46,010 nucleotides of DNA. It comes from Actinomycetota bacterium (GTDB lineage: Bacteria > Actinomycetota > Thermoleophilia > Gaiellales > Gaiellaceae). How positions within the stretch are numbered: position 1 is the first letter of the stretch; each line of letters begins with the position of its first letter. The notes under the pieces were generated by a model. That model had not been told where the DNA came from. It saw only the letters and a program-made list of their open reading frames with translations, and searched no databases. This document shows, piece after piece, positions 26,084-34,321 of this stretch. Where the stretch lies: positions 1-46,010 of the forward strand of contig PLZU01000105.1 in the NCBI GenBank assembly GCA_003152275.1, in the 5' to 3' direction. A program made the position numbers and the translations under genes.

Positions 26084-26178
26084 CGTGCTGGCGAACTTAC
26101 CATCGATCCGACACGACGAGATCTCCATCTCGGCAGCGCATCCGCGCAGCACGGTTCTCGATGTCGAAACGCTGACTC

Positions 26179-26207
26179 TTGACTGCCGCGCGGGCGAGTT
26201 CGATGAT
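26179..26207 (+). promoter_or_regulatory. Promoter of the binding protein-permease operon
   Basis: TTGACT (26179-26184) and GATGAT (26202-26207) are 17 bases apart. The start of transcription would be near 26214, about 68 bases before the binding-protein ATG. Confidence 0.5.
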
Positions 26208-26281
26208 CGCTTCTCAGGCAGCTGGCCGCCGTGCGCGCCCGTTGCGGAGAAGCAATCGTGAGAGATCTACGGGAGGTAGTA

Positions 26282-27589
26282 ATGCGCAACTCGCTTCTCG
26301 CCCGAGTCGCCGTGCTGATGGCGCTCGCGCTCCCCGGAGCGATTCTGGTGGGCAATAGCGCGGCCTCGACGAAGGCCGGTTCCGCGTTCCCGACCGGCAA
26401 CATCACCATTTCGATGTTCGGCAGCGATGAGCTGCCCCAGTTCCAGCTTGAGCAGAGCTTGATCACCGCCTGGCAGAAGCTTCATCCGAACGTTCAGGTC
26501 CAGGCCGAGCAGGCGCCGCTCGGACCTGCGTTCCAGAAGCTCTCGACCGAATTGCCCTCAGGTGGCGGCCCGACGATTTTCTCGGCGTACGAGCCGTGGA
26601 TCGAGGGGTTCTCGAGCTACATGGCCCCGGCGATCCCCGCCGCCTTCGGAGTGAAGAACATGAAGGCGATCACCAACCTCTACATTCCGAACTCGCTCGC
26701 CGCGCAAAGCCGTCAAGGCAACGTGCTCTGCCTACCGAGTGCAGCCCCCTCGTGGGCCCTTCTGATCAACAAGAAGGAGTTCAAGGCGGCCGGATTGAAG
26801 ATTCCTCAGAACCTTCCCAAGACCTGGAAGCAGGTTGCGGCTCTCCAGCGGAAGCTGACGAAGTACGACAGCAACGGACAACTTCTGCAGCGAGGTTTCG
26901 GCATTCGGTATACAGCCGGAGGCCAGTGGTACGCCATGCTCTTCGTAGCGACCGTCGAATCGCAGGGGGCGAAGGTGATCGACGTGGCCGGCAATCCCCT
27001 CCTGACGTCGTCGGCCGCAGCGAAGGCAATGCGCATCTTCCGCGATAATGCCGTCGCGCCTACCGTCACGAAGGACGTCCAGACGTCGCCGTACCAGGAC
27101 TTCGCGGACGGCACCGACGTCATGTCGTACGGCGGAGCGAATGCCGTCAGCTTCGTCGAGAGCCTGAACCCGGCGATGAAGGGCAACATCTATGTCGCAC
27201 AGCTCCCGAGCCTGACCGGCAAGATCGGCGGTTCGGTGAAGTATTCGTTCGACTACTGCGTCAACAAGGGTGCGTCCGCCGACCAGCAGTACGCCGCGTG
27301 GAACCTGGTCAGCTACATCACGAACCACGGCGGACAGTTTTGGACGACCACCGGCGCGGTGCAGCCGCGCAAGACCTTCTTCACCGATCCGGCCGTGAAG
27401 AACACCCCGTTCATCTCTGTCTTCGAGAACGAGCTCGCCCACGCGCAGGCGTTGCCGCAGACGAAGTACTGGGGCCAGTTGCAGCAGGCGATTCAAGACG
27501 GCGTCCAGAAGGTGGTGTTCAACCACGAGACGATCAAGCAGGCGCTCGCGGAGATGCAGACCGAGTATCTGCAGTCGATCGGCAAGTAA
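26282..27589 (+). CDS. ABC transporter substrate-binding protein, carbohydrate type
   Basis: A 435-residue extracellular solute-binding protein (family 1, MalE/UgpB type). The start is ATG 26282, with a strong GGGAGG seven bases upstream; the open frame from 26231 is not used. A signal peptide is visible: basic MRNSLLAR, hydrophobic core VAVLMALALPGAILVG, then a probable Ala-x-Ala-type cut near NSAAS. There is no lipobox cysteine, so attachment is not by lipid. The mature part begins with the usual NITISMFG strand. It hands its ligand to the two permeases that follow; the ligand is unknown. A strong hairpin separates it from the permease genes. Confidence 0.9.
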   Translation: MRNSLLARVAVLMALALPGAILVGNSAASTKAGSAFPTGNITISMFGSDELPQFQLEQSLITAWQKLHPNVQVQAEQAPLGPAFQKLSTELPSGGGPTIFSAYEPWIEGFSSYMAPAIPAAFGVKNMKAITNLYIPNSLAAQSRQGNVLCLPSAAPSWALLINKKEFKAAGLKIPQNLPKTWKQVAALQRKLTKYDSNGQLLQRGFGIRYTAGGQWYAMLFVATVESQGAKVIDVAGNPLLTSSAAAKAMRIFRDNAVAPTVTKDVQTSPYQDFADGTDVMSYGGANAVSFVESLNPAMKGNIYVAQLPSLTGKIGGSVKYSFDYCVNKGASADQQYAAWNLVSYITNHGGQFWTTTGAVQPRKTFFTDPAVKNTPFISVFENELAHAQALPQTKYWGQLQQAIQDGVQKVVFNHETIKQALAEMQTEYLQSIGK

Positions 27590-27625
27590 CCCTCCGGCAC
27601 AGCCCCTGAACCCGAGCGAGACCAG

Positions 27626-27661
27626 ACGGCTTCGGGAAACGACAGAGTTTCCCGAAGCCGT
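27626..27661 (+). terminator. Intergenic hairpin between binding-protein and permease genes
   Basis: Perfect 15-bp arms, ACGGCTTCGGGAAAC (27626-27640) and its complement (27647-27661), with a 6-base loop. No T-run follows, so it is more likely an mRNA-stabilising or partial-termination element that lets the binding protein be made in excess over the permeases, a known arrangement in MalE-type operons. Confidence 0.75.
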
Positions 27662-27684
27662 CCTACGAGTCCTGGAGCCCCAGC

Positions 27685-28614
27685 GTGATGAGCAGTTCGA
27701 GCAGCGCGGTTACGCCGTTCCACGACGAGCCGTCTCGCTTTCGTCGGCGATGGTTTGGGCCTACACAGTCGTTCTGGGGCGTCCTCTTCGCGCTGCCGAT
27801 GCTCGGCCTGCTGGCGATGTTCAAGTTCTGGCCAATGGCGTACGCCGGCTGGCTGAGCATGACGGACGCCAACCTCACGCAGCCCAGCCGGCACTTCGTC
27901 GGAATCGACAACTACACGCGGCTCATGCACGACACCGCTTTCATCGGTTCACTCGAGACGACCGCGTACTACGTCGGCGCAACGATCGCGCCGTCGATGG
28001 TCATCGGCCTGGGGCTGGCGCTCCTGCTCAACCAGAAGATCCCGGCGCGCGGCCTTTTCCGAGTCCTCATTTTCCTACCGGCCGTGATCCCGATCATCGT
28101 CGTTCCCGTCCTCTGGCAGTTTTTGTTCAATCCCTATGGGCTCGTGAACGAGGGAATCAAGAAGCTCGGCTTCGGTCCGGTCAACTGGCTCCTGTCACAA
28201 CACGGCGCGGTACCTGCACTCGTGATCGCCACCGCGTGGCGTCTGACGCCGCTGTGCATGGTGATCTACCTGGCAGGACTGCAATCCATTCCCGCCGATC
28301 TCTACGCTGCAGCCAAGGTCGACGGCGCATCGATGGTGCGGCGTTTCGGCACGATCACGCTGCCGCTGCTGAAGCCGACCTTCCTCGTCGTGATCGTGTT
28401 CGCGGTCACGCTGACCGTCCAGAACTTCGTCCTCGCGCTCGTGATGACCGGAGGCGGACCGGCCAGGGCGACGACGACGTTGTCGCTATTCGTCTATCAG
28501 ACCGGCTTCATCGGCTTCCGCCTCGGCTATGCCTGCGCCGCCGCGATCGTGATGCTCTCGATCATTGTCTTGTTCACCCTCGTCAACCTTCGCGCCTTTC
28601 GGACAGAGGAGTAA
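27685..28614 (+). CDS. ABC transporter permease, MalF/UgpA type
   Basis: A 309-residue inner-membrane permease with six main hydrophobic segments, the first at VLFALPMLGLLAMFKFW. The EAA loop that docks on the ATPase reads YAAAKVDGASMVRRFGTITL, in the usual position before the last two helices. Starts GTG 27685 or ATG 27688, with GGAG seven bases upstream. Pairs with the next permease as a heterodimer. Confidence 0.92.
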   Translation: MMSSSSSAVTPFHDEPSRFRRRWFGPTQSFWGVLFALPMLGLLAMFKFWPMAYAGWLSMTDANLTQPSRHFVGIDNYTRLMHDTAFIGSLETTAYYVGATIAPSMVIGLGLALLLNQKIPARGLFRVLIFLPAVIPIIVVPVLWQFLFNPYGLVNEGIKKLGFGPVNWLLSQHGAVPALVIATAWRLTPLCMVIYLAGLQSIPADLYAAAKVDGASMVRRFGTITLPLLKPTFLVVIVFAVTLTVQNFVLALVMTGGGPARATTTLSLFVYQTGFIGFRLGYACAAAIVMLSIIVLFTLVNLRAFRTEE

Positions 28615-28620
28615 GGACAC

Positions 28621-29502
28621 GTGAGCGTAAACTCGTCGGCCGCCGCACCGCACCGGGAGTGGCTCACCAGGTGGGGCCGAGTCCGCGGCGTGAGCGGACG
28701 ACTGGTCGGGCTCTTCGTCCTCGTCATCGCGACCGCGACGCTCTTGATCCCGATCTTCTGGATGGTCTCGACCTCCCTGAAGACGCCCTTCCACGTCTTC
28801 GACCTCCCGATTCAGTGGCTTCCGTCCCACCCGGTCTGGAGCAATTATCCCGACGCGTACAAGATGGTGAACTTCACCCACTATTTCATCAACAGCGCGA
28901 TCGTGACCGGCTCGGTCACCGTGCTGAACGTCGTCATCTCGACGCTCGCCGGCTATGGATTGGCCAAGTACCGCTTCTTCGGCCGCCAGGTGCTGCTCGT
29001 GCTGATCCTTGCAACCTTGATGCTGCCGCTCGAGGTGATCATGATCCCGCTGTACCTGACAGTGCAGAAGCTGGGCTGGCTGAACACCTACGAGGGATTG
29101 ATCGTCCCCGTCACCGCGAATGCGATCGGCGTGCTGATCATGCGGCAGTATTTCCTCTCCCTTCCGGACGATCTTCTCGCCGCCGCCCGCGTCGACGGCG
29201 CTGGTCACATCCGAACGTTCTTCCGCATCGCGGTTCCGCTGGGTTGGCCCGCCATTCTCACCGTTGCGGTGCTCGTCTTCCAGGCGACGTGGGACGACTT
29301 CGTCTGGCCGTTCCTCATCATCAGCGACACGTCCAAAGCCACCGTGCCCCTCGCCGTGCAGTCGTTCGAGTCGGCGGAGACCTCGAACTTCCCCATGCTG
29401 ATGGCCGTCTCCGCGATCGCAGCGATGCCGCTCACGATCTTGTTCTTCGTCTTCCAGCGCCAGTTCATCCGGGGCGTCGCGACGACCGGCATCCGCCAAT
29501 GA
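28621..29502 (+). CDS. ABC transporter permease, MalG/UgpE type
   Basis: A 293-residue permease with the first helix at LFVLVIATATLLIPIFW and the EAA loop LAAARVDGAGHIRTFFRIAV. Starts at GTG 28621, six bases after the previous gene, with GAGGAG upstream, and its TGA overlaps the ATG of the following SDR gene, so transport and metabolism genes are translationally coupled. Confidence 0.92.
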   Translation: MSVNSSAAAPHREWLTRWGRVRGVSGRLVGLFVLVIATATLLIPIFWMVSTSLKTPFHVFDLPIQWLPSHPVWSNYPDAYKMVNFTHYFINSAIVTGSVTVLNVVISTLAGYGLAKYRFFGRQVLLVLILATLMLPLEVIMIPLYLTVQKLGWLNTYEGLIVPVTANAIGVLIMRQYFLSLPDDLLAAARVDGAGHIRTFFRIAVPLGWPAILTVAVLVFQATWDDFVWPFLIISDTSKATVPLAVQSFESAETSNFPMLMAVSAIAAMPLTILFFVFQRQFIRGVATTGIRQ

Positions 29503-30242
29503 CTGCGCGCCTCACCGGCAAGGTCGCCCTCGTCACCGGCGGAAACACCGGGATCGGTGCGGCGATCAGTCGGCGCCTCTCGGCGGAAGGCGCCGCCGTC
29601 GCCATCGCCTACCACGAGCACGCCGACGAGGCGGAGCAGCTCGCGCAGGACCTGTCGACAAACGGCGCGCCAACGATCGCGCTGGCGTGCGACGTCACGA
29701 ACGGCGCGACGGTCGCCGACGCGCTCAGGCGAACGACCGCGGAGCTCGGAGCCGTGACGGTGCTCGTGAATAACGCCGCGGTCCTGAGACGAACGCCCTT
29801 CCTCGAGATCGAGGAAGCCGAGTGGGACGACGTCGTCCGCGTCGCGCTCTACGGGACATACCTCTGCGCCCGGCTGACCATTCCCGGGATGATAGAGGCC
29901 GGGTCCGGGTCGATCGTGAGCATCGGTTCCGAGCTGACGTCGCTCGGAGGTGAGCGCCAAGCTCACTATGTGGCGGCCAAATGCGGCGTCGTCGGGCTCA
30001 CACGCGCCCTCGCATACGAATTCGGTCCCTACGGTATCCGGGCGAACGTCGTCGCTCCCGGGCCGACGCAGACGAGGATGCTCTCGGAGGACGTTCCTCC
30101 GCAGTTCGTCGAGACCGTGCCGCTTCGGCGACTGGGGCGTCCGAATGACATTGCCGGTGCAGTCGCGTACCTCTCCAGCGCTGACGCCGACTGGGTCACT
30201 GGTCAGGTACTCGGCGTCAATGGTGGATTGGCAATGGTGTAG
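29499..30242 (+). CDS. SDR family oxidoreductase (FabG-like)
   Basis: A 247-residue classical SDR: cofactor loop TGGNTGIG (13-20), NNAA motif, catalytic Ser in IVSIGSE, and Tyr-Lys in HYVAAKCG, ending with the usual GQVLGVNGG. It overlaps the permease stop by ATGA, so it very probably acts on the imported compound or its first product, as a hydroxyl/keto dehydrogenase. Confidence 0.92.
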   Translation: MTARLTGKVALVTGGNTGIGAAISRRLSAEGAAVAIAYHEHADEAEQLAQDLSTNGAPTIALACDVTNGATVADALRRTTAELGAVTVLVNNAAVLRRTPFLEIEEAEWDDVVRVALYGTYLCARLTIPGMIEAGSGSIVSIGSELTSLGGERQAHYVAAKCGVVGLTRALAYEFGPYGIRANVVAPGPTQTRMLSEDVPPQFVETVPLRRLGRPNDIAGAVAYLSSADADWVTGQVLGVNGGLAMV

Positions 30243-30250
30243 GAGCGACG

Positions 30251-30943
30251 ATGCTGCGTCATACGGCTCTGTTCATTCATCGCGACACGACGGTGGACGG
30301 CGAGAAGCTCGCGATGCTGCGGGGCCTCGCGTACCTGCGGATGGAGTGCGCGGGTGTCCACGCCGCCGACTACGGCGACGACATCCTCGGGGGCTCGGGC
30401 AGATTGCTCGAGATACCGCCGTGGAAGCGAACGCCACGGTGGCGGGCTCGACTCGAAGGACCGCCGAGCAGCTACGACGTCGCGTTGCACTTGGACTTCG
30501 AGGATGAACGCGGAATGGCGGCCTATGACGCCGACGAGGCGCACCGTGGAGTCGCGCGATTCAACGCATCTGTGAGCGTGGACGAGCTCACCGCGCGCGT
30601 CGACTGGTTGTATGACGGCCCTCCACTGATCGAACGCGGGCGCGTGCGCCACACGGCGATGTTCGTCTGGGTCGGCGACGCCGACCCAGACGCCCGCAGC
30701 GCGGCGTTCGACGCGGTGCGCAGCTTCGCGGCTGCGTCGGGAGTCGAGTCGGTCACCGTCGGCGAGAGCATCGGCAGCCACTCGACCGACTTCGACTGGA
30801 TTCTCGACGTTCAGTTCGCAGATACAGCGTCAGCGCAAGCCCTCGTGGGCGGAGCTGTGTACGCCGACGTCATGCGTGTCGTGGCGCCAGCCACCAAATA
30901 CGAGTGGACCGCTCGAGTGACACACGTCATGCGAGGCCTCTAG
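30251..30943 (+). CDS. Tandem Dabb-domain protein (second of three)
   Basis: A 230-residue paralogue of the protein at 24745-25437 with the same length and layout: domain one from RHTALFIH, linker LTARVDWLYDGPP, domain two from RHTAMFVWVGD. Shared blocks include AYLRMEC, ADYGDDILGGS and SSYDVALHLDF. AGGAG lies six bases before the ATG, eight bases after the SDR stop, and its stop overlaps the creatininase GTG. Position inside the operon suggests a catalytic or ligand-handling role in the same pathway rather than general stress response. Confidence 0.78.
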   Translation: MLRHTALFIHRDTTVDGEKLAMLRGLAYLRMECAGVHAADYGDDILGGSGRLLEIPPWKRTPRWRARLEGPPSSYDVALHLDFEDERGMAAYDADEAHRGVARFNASVSVDELTARVDWLYDGPPLIERGRVRHTAMFVWVGDADPDARSAAFDAVRSFAAASGVESVTVGESIGSHSTDFDWILDVQFADTASAQALVGGAVYADVMRVVAPATKYEWTARVTHVMRGL

Positions 30944-31710
30944 TGAGCGGCCCGACTCCCTCGTTGATGGAGGAGATGACGTGGGTCGAGGTGCGCGACG
31001 CGGCCGCCGCCGGCCTTCCCGTCGTTCTGCCGATCGGGGCGACCGAGCAACACGGGCCGCACCTGCCTCTGAACACGGATTGTGTGATCCCCGTCGGCAT
31101 CGCGCTCGAGGTCTCGAAACGACTACCGCTCGTCGTCGCTCCGCCTGTGCGTTTCGGAGCGAAGTCGCGACCCCTGAGCGGCGGCGGAGAGACCTTCCCC
31201 GGCACGCTCTCGCTCCGCGGGCCGACACTGATCGAGACGCTGCACCAAGTGCTCGCTGCTCTCGTGCGCTCCGGATTCCGCCGGCTCTGCGTGCAAAACT
31301 GGCATTACGAAAACTCCGGCTACCTTTGGGAGGCCTGTGACATGACTGCATCCGAACACCCCGACGCGACGTTCGTCGTGCTCGACCGTCCGCTGCCCGA
31401 GTTCAAGTCGGACCAACTCGCCCAGCTCTTCCCGCAGGGCTTCCCCGGCTGGAACGTCGAGCACGCTGCGAGCATGGAGACCTCGCTCATGCTCACGCTG
31501 CGCCCGGACCTCGTGCGTCGCGACCAGATGGTCGACGACGCTGCGGAGCGGCGGCCGACGTGGGAGGTCATCCCGGCTCCGGACGAGATCGTGCCGAAGA
31601 GCGGCGTCCTCTGGCGCCCGTCGGAAGGGAGTGCCGAGATCGGGCGACTGTATCTGCGCTGGGCCGCCGACCGGCTCGAGACCGCGTTGCGCACGGAGTT
31701 CGCGCTATGA
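30943..31710 (+). CDS. Creatininase family amidohydrolase, close to true creatininase
   Basis: From GTG 30943 (overlapping the previous stop) it has 255 residues. Metal ligands E35, H37 and D46 (GATEQHGPHLPLNTD) and H121, E123 (NWHYENSG) fall at nearly the same numbers as in Pseudomonas creatininase as I recall it, and GWNVEH (169-174) followed by METSLML matches its active-site loop. The family also includes MftE, formamide deformylases and an inosose hydrolase, but this one shares the creatininase-specific HYEN and GW-x-x-EH features. It hydrolyses a cyclic amide or lactone, with creatinine to creatine the best guess. NWH replaces the usual NGH. Confidence 0.82.
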   Translation: MSGPTPSLMEEMTWVEVRDAAAAGLPVVLPIGATEQHGPHLPLNTDCVIPVGIALEVSKRLPLVVAPPVRFGAKSRPLSGGGETFPGTLSLRGPTLIETLHQVLAALVRSGFRRLCVQNWHYENSGYLWEACDMTASEHPDATFVVLDRPLPEFKSDQLAQLFPQGFPGWNVEHAASMETSLMLTLRPDLVRRDQMVDDAAERRPTWEVIPAPDEIVPKSGVLWRPSEGSAEIGRLYLRWAADRLETALRTEFAL

Positions 31711-32582
31711 AGGACCTCCACGTCGTAGAGGTTCGCGTCGCCCACACCTGGGGACGGCCCGATGGAACGCTACGCGAGGCGCCCGAGTGGGAGGCCTTCC
31801 GCGAAGCCGGCGTCTACGAGCCGGTGAAGGGCGTCCTCACGTACGGCGCCGTCCGCATGGAGCAGTCAGAGCTGGCGGAGAACCCGGTGGACGATGTCAC
31901 ACTGCTGAGCTCGCGCATTTCGAAAGAGGTCGCGAAGGGCTCCGCCGGCGGCAAGAAGGTCATGATGATCGGCGGGAACTGCGCCTGCGTACCGGGGATG
32001 TTCGGCGGGCTTCAGCAGGGGCTCGGGGCGACCACCCGCATCGGTCTCGTTTGGGTCGACGCTCACGGCGATTTCAACACGCCCTACACGACGCCGGGCG
32101 GAATCCTCGGCGGAATGCCGGTGGCCGTCATCGCCGGGCTCTGTCACGCGGGTTGGCGCAACGAAGCCGGCATCGAGGCTCCGTTGCCGACCGACCGCAT
32201 CCTGATGGTCGGCGTTCGGAAGATCTATCCGGGCGAAGACCACCTTGTGAACGCGAGCGACGTCACCGTCGTGCCAATCGTCGGGCCCGAGCTCGGCGTG
32301 GCGGTCGACGAGCTCGCCGCGAAGACCGACATGCTCTACCTCCACGTCGACCTCGACATCCTCGATCCGAGCTTGATTCCGGCACACATGGCTCAGGAGC
32401 CCGAGGGTCCCGACGTCGCGCAGACGGTCGCTGCGCTTGAGCGCGTATTCGACACCGGCAAGGTCGGCGCCTTCGCGCTCGTATCGCTGTATGCGACGCG
32501 TCCCGGCGGCGACGAGTCAATTGCCGTCGCGATCGAGATGCTCCGTCCGTGCCTGGAGCGCTGGGTCGAGACGACGACATAG
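31707..32582 (+). CDS. Arginase/agmatinase-fold ureohydrolase with Cys metal ligand
   Basis: A 291-residue ureohydrolase-fold protein starting at ATG 31707, overlapping the creatininase stop (ATGA). Most binuclear manganese ligands are kept: D118, H120 and D122 (VDAHGD), D215 and D217 (VDLDILDP). The first ligand, His in the GGDH motif, is Cys: GGNCACVPG, C92. Family members release urea from guanidino compounds; paired with a creatininase, a guanidino acid such as creatine or a relative is a plausible substrate (inference). The Cys could shift metal preference or abolish classical activity. Confidence 0.82.
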   Translation: MKDLHVVEVRVAHTWGRPDGTLREAPEWEAFREAGVYEPVKGVLTYGAVRMEQSELAENPVDDVTLLSSRISKEVAKGSAGGKKVMMIGGNCACVPGMFGGLQQGLGATTRIGLVWVDAHGDFNTPYTTPGGILGGMPVAVIAGLCHAGWRNEAGIEAPLPTDRILMVGVRKIYPGEDHLVNASDVTVVPIVGPELGVAVDELAAKTDMLYLHVDLDILDPSLIPAHMAQEPEGPDVAQTVAALERVFDTGKVGAFALVSLYATRPGGDESIAVAIEMLRPCLERWVETTT

Positions 32583-33442
32583 CCGTCCGATCACGCCTCG
32601 CCGGACGAAGGCGAGGCGTCGCGATCGTCGCGATCGGTGTGCTGCTGCTCAGCCCAGACGGGGTCTTCGTCAGGCTGCTGACGGTCGACGACGCAACGGT
32701 GATCTTCTACCGCGGCATCGCAGCGGTGGGATATCTCGTACTCCTCTACCTCGAGCGTGGACGCATCACGGGTCGTGGCTTGTGGAGACTCGGCCGCGCA
32801 GGGCTCGCGGTGAGCTGCTTGTCGGCGGCGGGGAATACGTGCTTCGTCGTCTCGATCCGCGCCACGACGGCCGCGCACGCCATGCTCATTCTCGCGGCCG
32901 CGCCCATCTTCACCGCCGTCTTTAGCCGCGCGTTCACGCATGAGCCTGTCGCACGACGCACGTGGTTCGCGACCGCGTTCGTCCTCGTCGGCGTCGCCGG
33001 CATCTTTCTCGCTCACCCTGAGCCGGGCCAACTAAAAGGAGACCTGGTGGCGCTCGCGGGCTCGGTGATCCTGGCCGCGCTGTTCGTCGTCATACGGCGA
33101 AATCCAGAGATCCCGATGCTACCGTCGCTTGCAGTCGGTGCGGTGCTGACGTCGGTCGCCGCTGCGCCGTTCGCATCTCCCGGCACGCTGACGGCGCCGG
33201 ACGTCGCCATCGTCGCGTCGTTCGGACTAGTCCTCCTGCCTGCGTCGCTCGCGCTGGTCACGCGAGGGCCGCGCTACCTTCCGGCGCCGCAGGTGAGCCT
33301 CCTGATGCTGATCGAGACGGTGCTCGGCCCGGTCTGGGTGTGGGCGGCGCTCGACGAGCGGCCGTCGCCGGCTGTCCTCCTGAGCGGCCTCGTCATCCTG
33401 GCCGCGCTTGCAAGCCATGCGCTCGCGGGCGCCGATCCTTAG
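32549..33442 (+). CDS. EamA/DMT family transporter
   Basis: A 297-residue membrane protein with about ten hydrophobic helices in two EamA repeats, the first helix at GVAIVAIGVLLLSPDGVFVR. The ATG at 32549 overlaps the ureohydrolase end by 34 bases; no better start is seen. A hairpin (32593-32619) lies within its first codons. It may export or import the pathway's end product. Confidence 0.82.
   Translation: MPGALGRDDDIAVRSRLAGRRRGVAIVAIGVLLLSPDGVFVRLLTVDDATVIFYRGIAAVGYLVLLYLERGRITGRGLWRLGRAGLAVSCLSAAGNTCFVVSIRATTAAHAMLILAAAPIFTAVFSRAFTHEPVARRTWFATAFVLVGVAGIFLAHPEPGQLKGDLVALAGSVILAALFVVIRRNPEIPMLPSLAVGAVLTSVAAAPFASPGTLTAPDVAIVASFGLVLLPASLALVTRGPRYLPAPQVSLLMLIETVLGPVWVWAALDERPSPAVLLSGLVILAALASHALAGADP
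32593..32619 (+). repeat. Hairpin at the ureohydrolase-EamA junction
   Basis: Perfect 10-bp arms ACGCCTCGCC and GGCGAGGCGT around a 7-base loop, starting eleven bases beyond the ureohydrolase stop. It lies inside the EamA frame if that starts at 32549. No T-run follows. It could reduce read-through into the transporter gene. Confidence 0.5.
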
Positions 33443-33463
33443 ACAGGCGTCGCGGTCGTGCTC

Positions 33464-34291
33464 TTACATACGCTCGTAAAGCTCAGGGCGCTGCCACTGG
33501 CTGAGGAGGCCTGCCTTCACCGCGTTCCGTTGCCCGGACGTCGCACCGTCGACCTCGGCCCGCAGCCGGCGTACCCGCTCCAAGTCGACGTCGACGTAGA
33601 ACACGCCGGAGCACGTCGATTCGAGCACGACCTCCTCTGGAGTCGCGACCATGGCCAACCCGCGGTCTTCGTGTGAGTAGATGTTCTGCGTAGTCACAAC
33701 GATCGCGAGATTCTCGATCGCCCGCGCCCAGATCAGCGTCCGCCATGTCTCCCACAGGCGGAGCTTGTCGGTGCCGGCGGGGATGAACAGCACCTCTGCG
33801 CCCTGGAGCGCAAGCGCGCGGGACACCTCCGGCACGTAGACCTCGCTGCACATCGCGAAACCGAAGACGCCGTGCTCCGTGTGGAAGACTGGGAACTCCG
33901 AGCCGGTGACATAGTCGAAGTCCCAGGGCTTGCCGCTTGAATAGATCCACGGGCCGGGCGGATGCGTGCGGCGATACGAGACGGCTCGCTCGCCCGACGG
34001 GGTCGCGAGGCAGATCAGGTTGTACGCGCTCCGCGGATCCGATCCGGTCGGCTCGAGCGTTCCATAGACGACGTACACCCCGCAGTCATGTGCGGCCGCT
34101 AAGAGCTCCGGCTCGGGATCGAACCGCGCCGGCATGCCGAGCGGCCCGGGATAAGTCTCCGGAAAGACGACGACGTCCGCTTCCGCAGCCGACGCGGCGT
34201 GGATGTGGCCGACGGCTTCCACCGTGTTGCCCGCGTCATCCGGGCGTCGGTGCGCGACTGGCTGTACGACCGCGAGTCTCATCTTCGTCAT
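33464..34291 (-). CDS. Nitrilase-superfamily carbon-nitrogen hydrolase, Lys replaced by Arg
   Basis: A 275-residue protein of the nitrilase fold (amidases, N-carbamoylases, ureidopropionases). Catalytic E45 (FPETY) and C148 (FAMCSE) are present. The motif with the catalytic lysine, usually YRKxH, reads Y106-R-R-T-H110, so Lys is replaced by Arg; activity may be altered or lost. It is convergent with the EamA gene, 21 bases apart. An amidase or carbamoylase step would fit a guanidino or cyclic-amide pathway (inference). The start codon is ATG 34291 or the second Met at residue 4. Confidence 0.83.
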   Translation of the reverse strand: MTKMRLAVVQPVAHRRPDDAGNTVEAVGHIHAASAAEADVVVFPETYPGPLGMPARFDPEPELLAAAHDCGVYVVYGTLEPTGSDPRSAYNLICLATPSGERAVSYRRTHPPGPWIYSSGKPWDFDYVTGSEFPVFHTEHGVFGFAMCSEVYVPEVSRALALQGAEVLFIPAGTDKLRLWETWRTLIWARAIENLAIVVTTQNIYSHEDRGLAMVATPEEVVLESTCSGVFYVDVDLERVRRLRAEVDGATSGQRNAVKAGLLSQWQRPELYERM

Positions 34292-34321
34292 CTTACGGCT
34301 AGGGTCTCGGGCGGCATGTAG

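Noticed and set aside
27750-30242. Very long open frame of 830 codons across both permeases and the SDR
   Set aside because: Only its last 247 codons are real (the SDR). The rest is an Arg-rich shadow of the two permease genes, which have proper membrane helices and EAA loops in their own frames.
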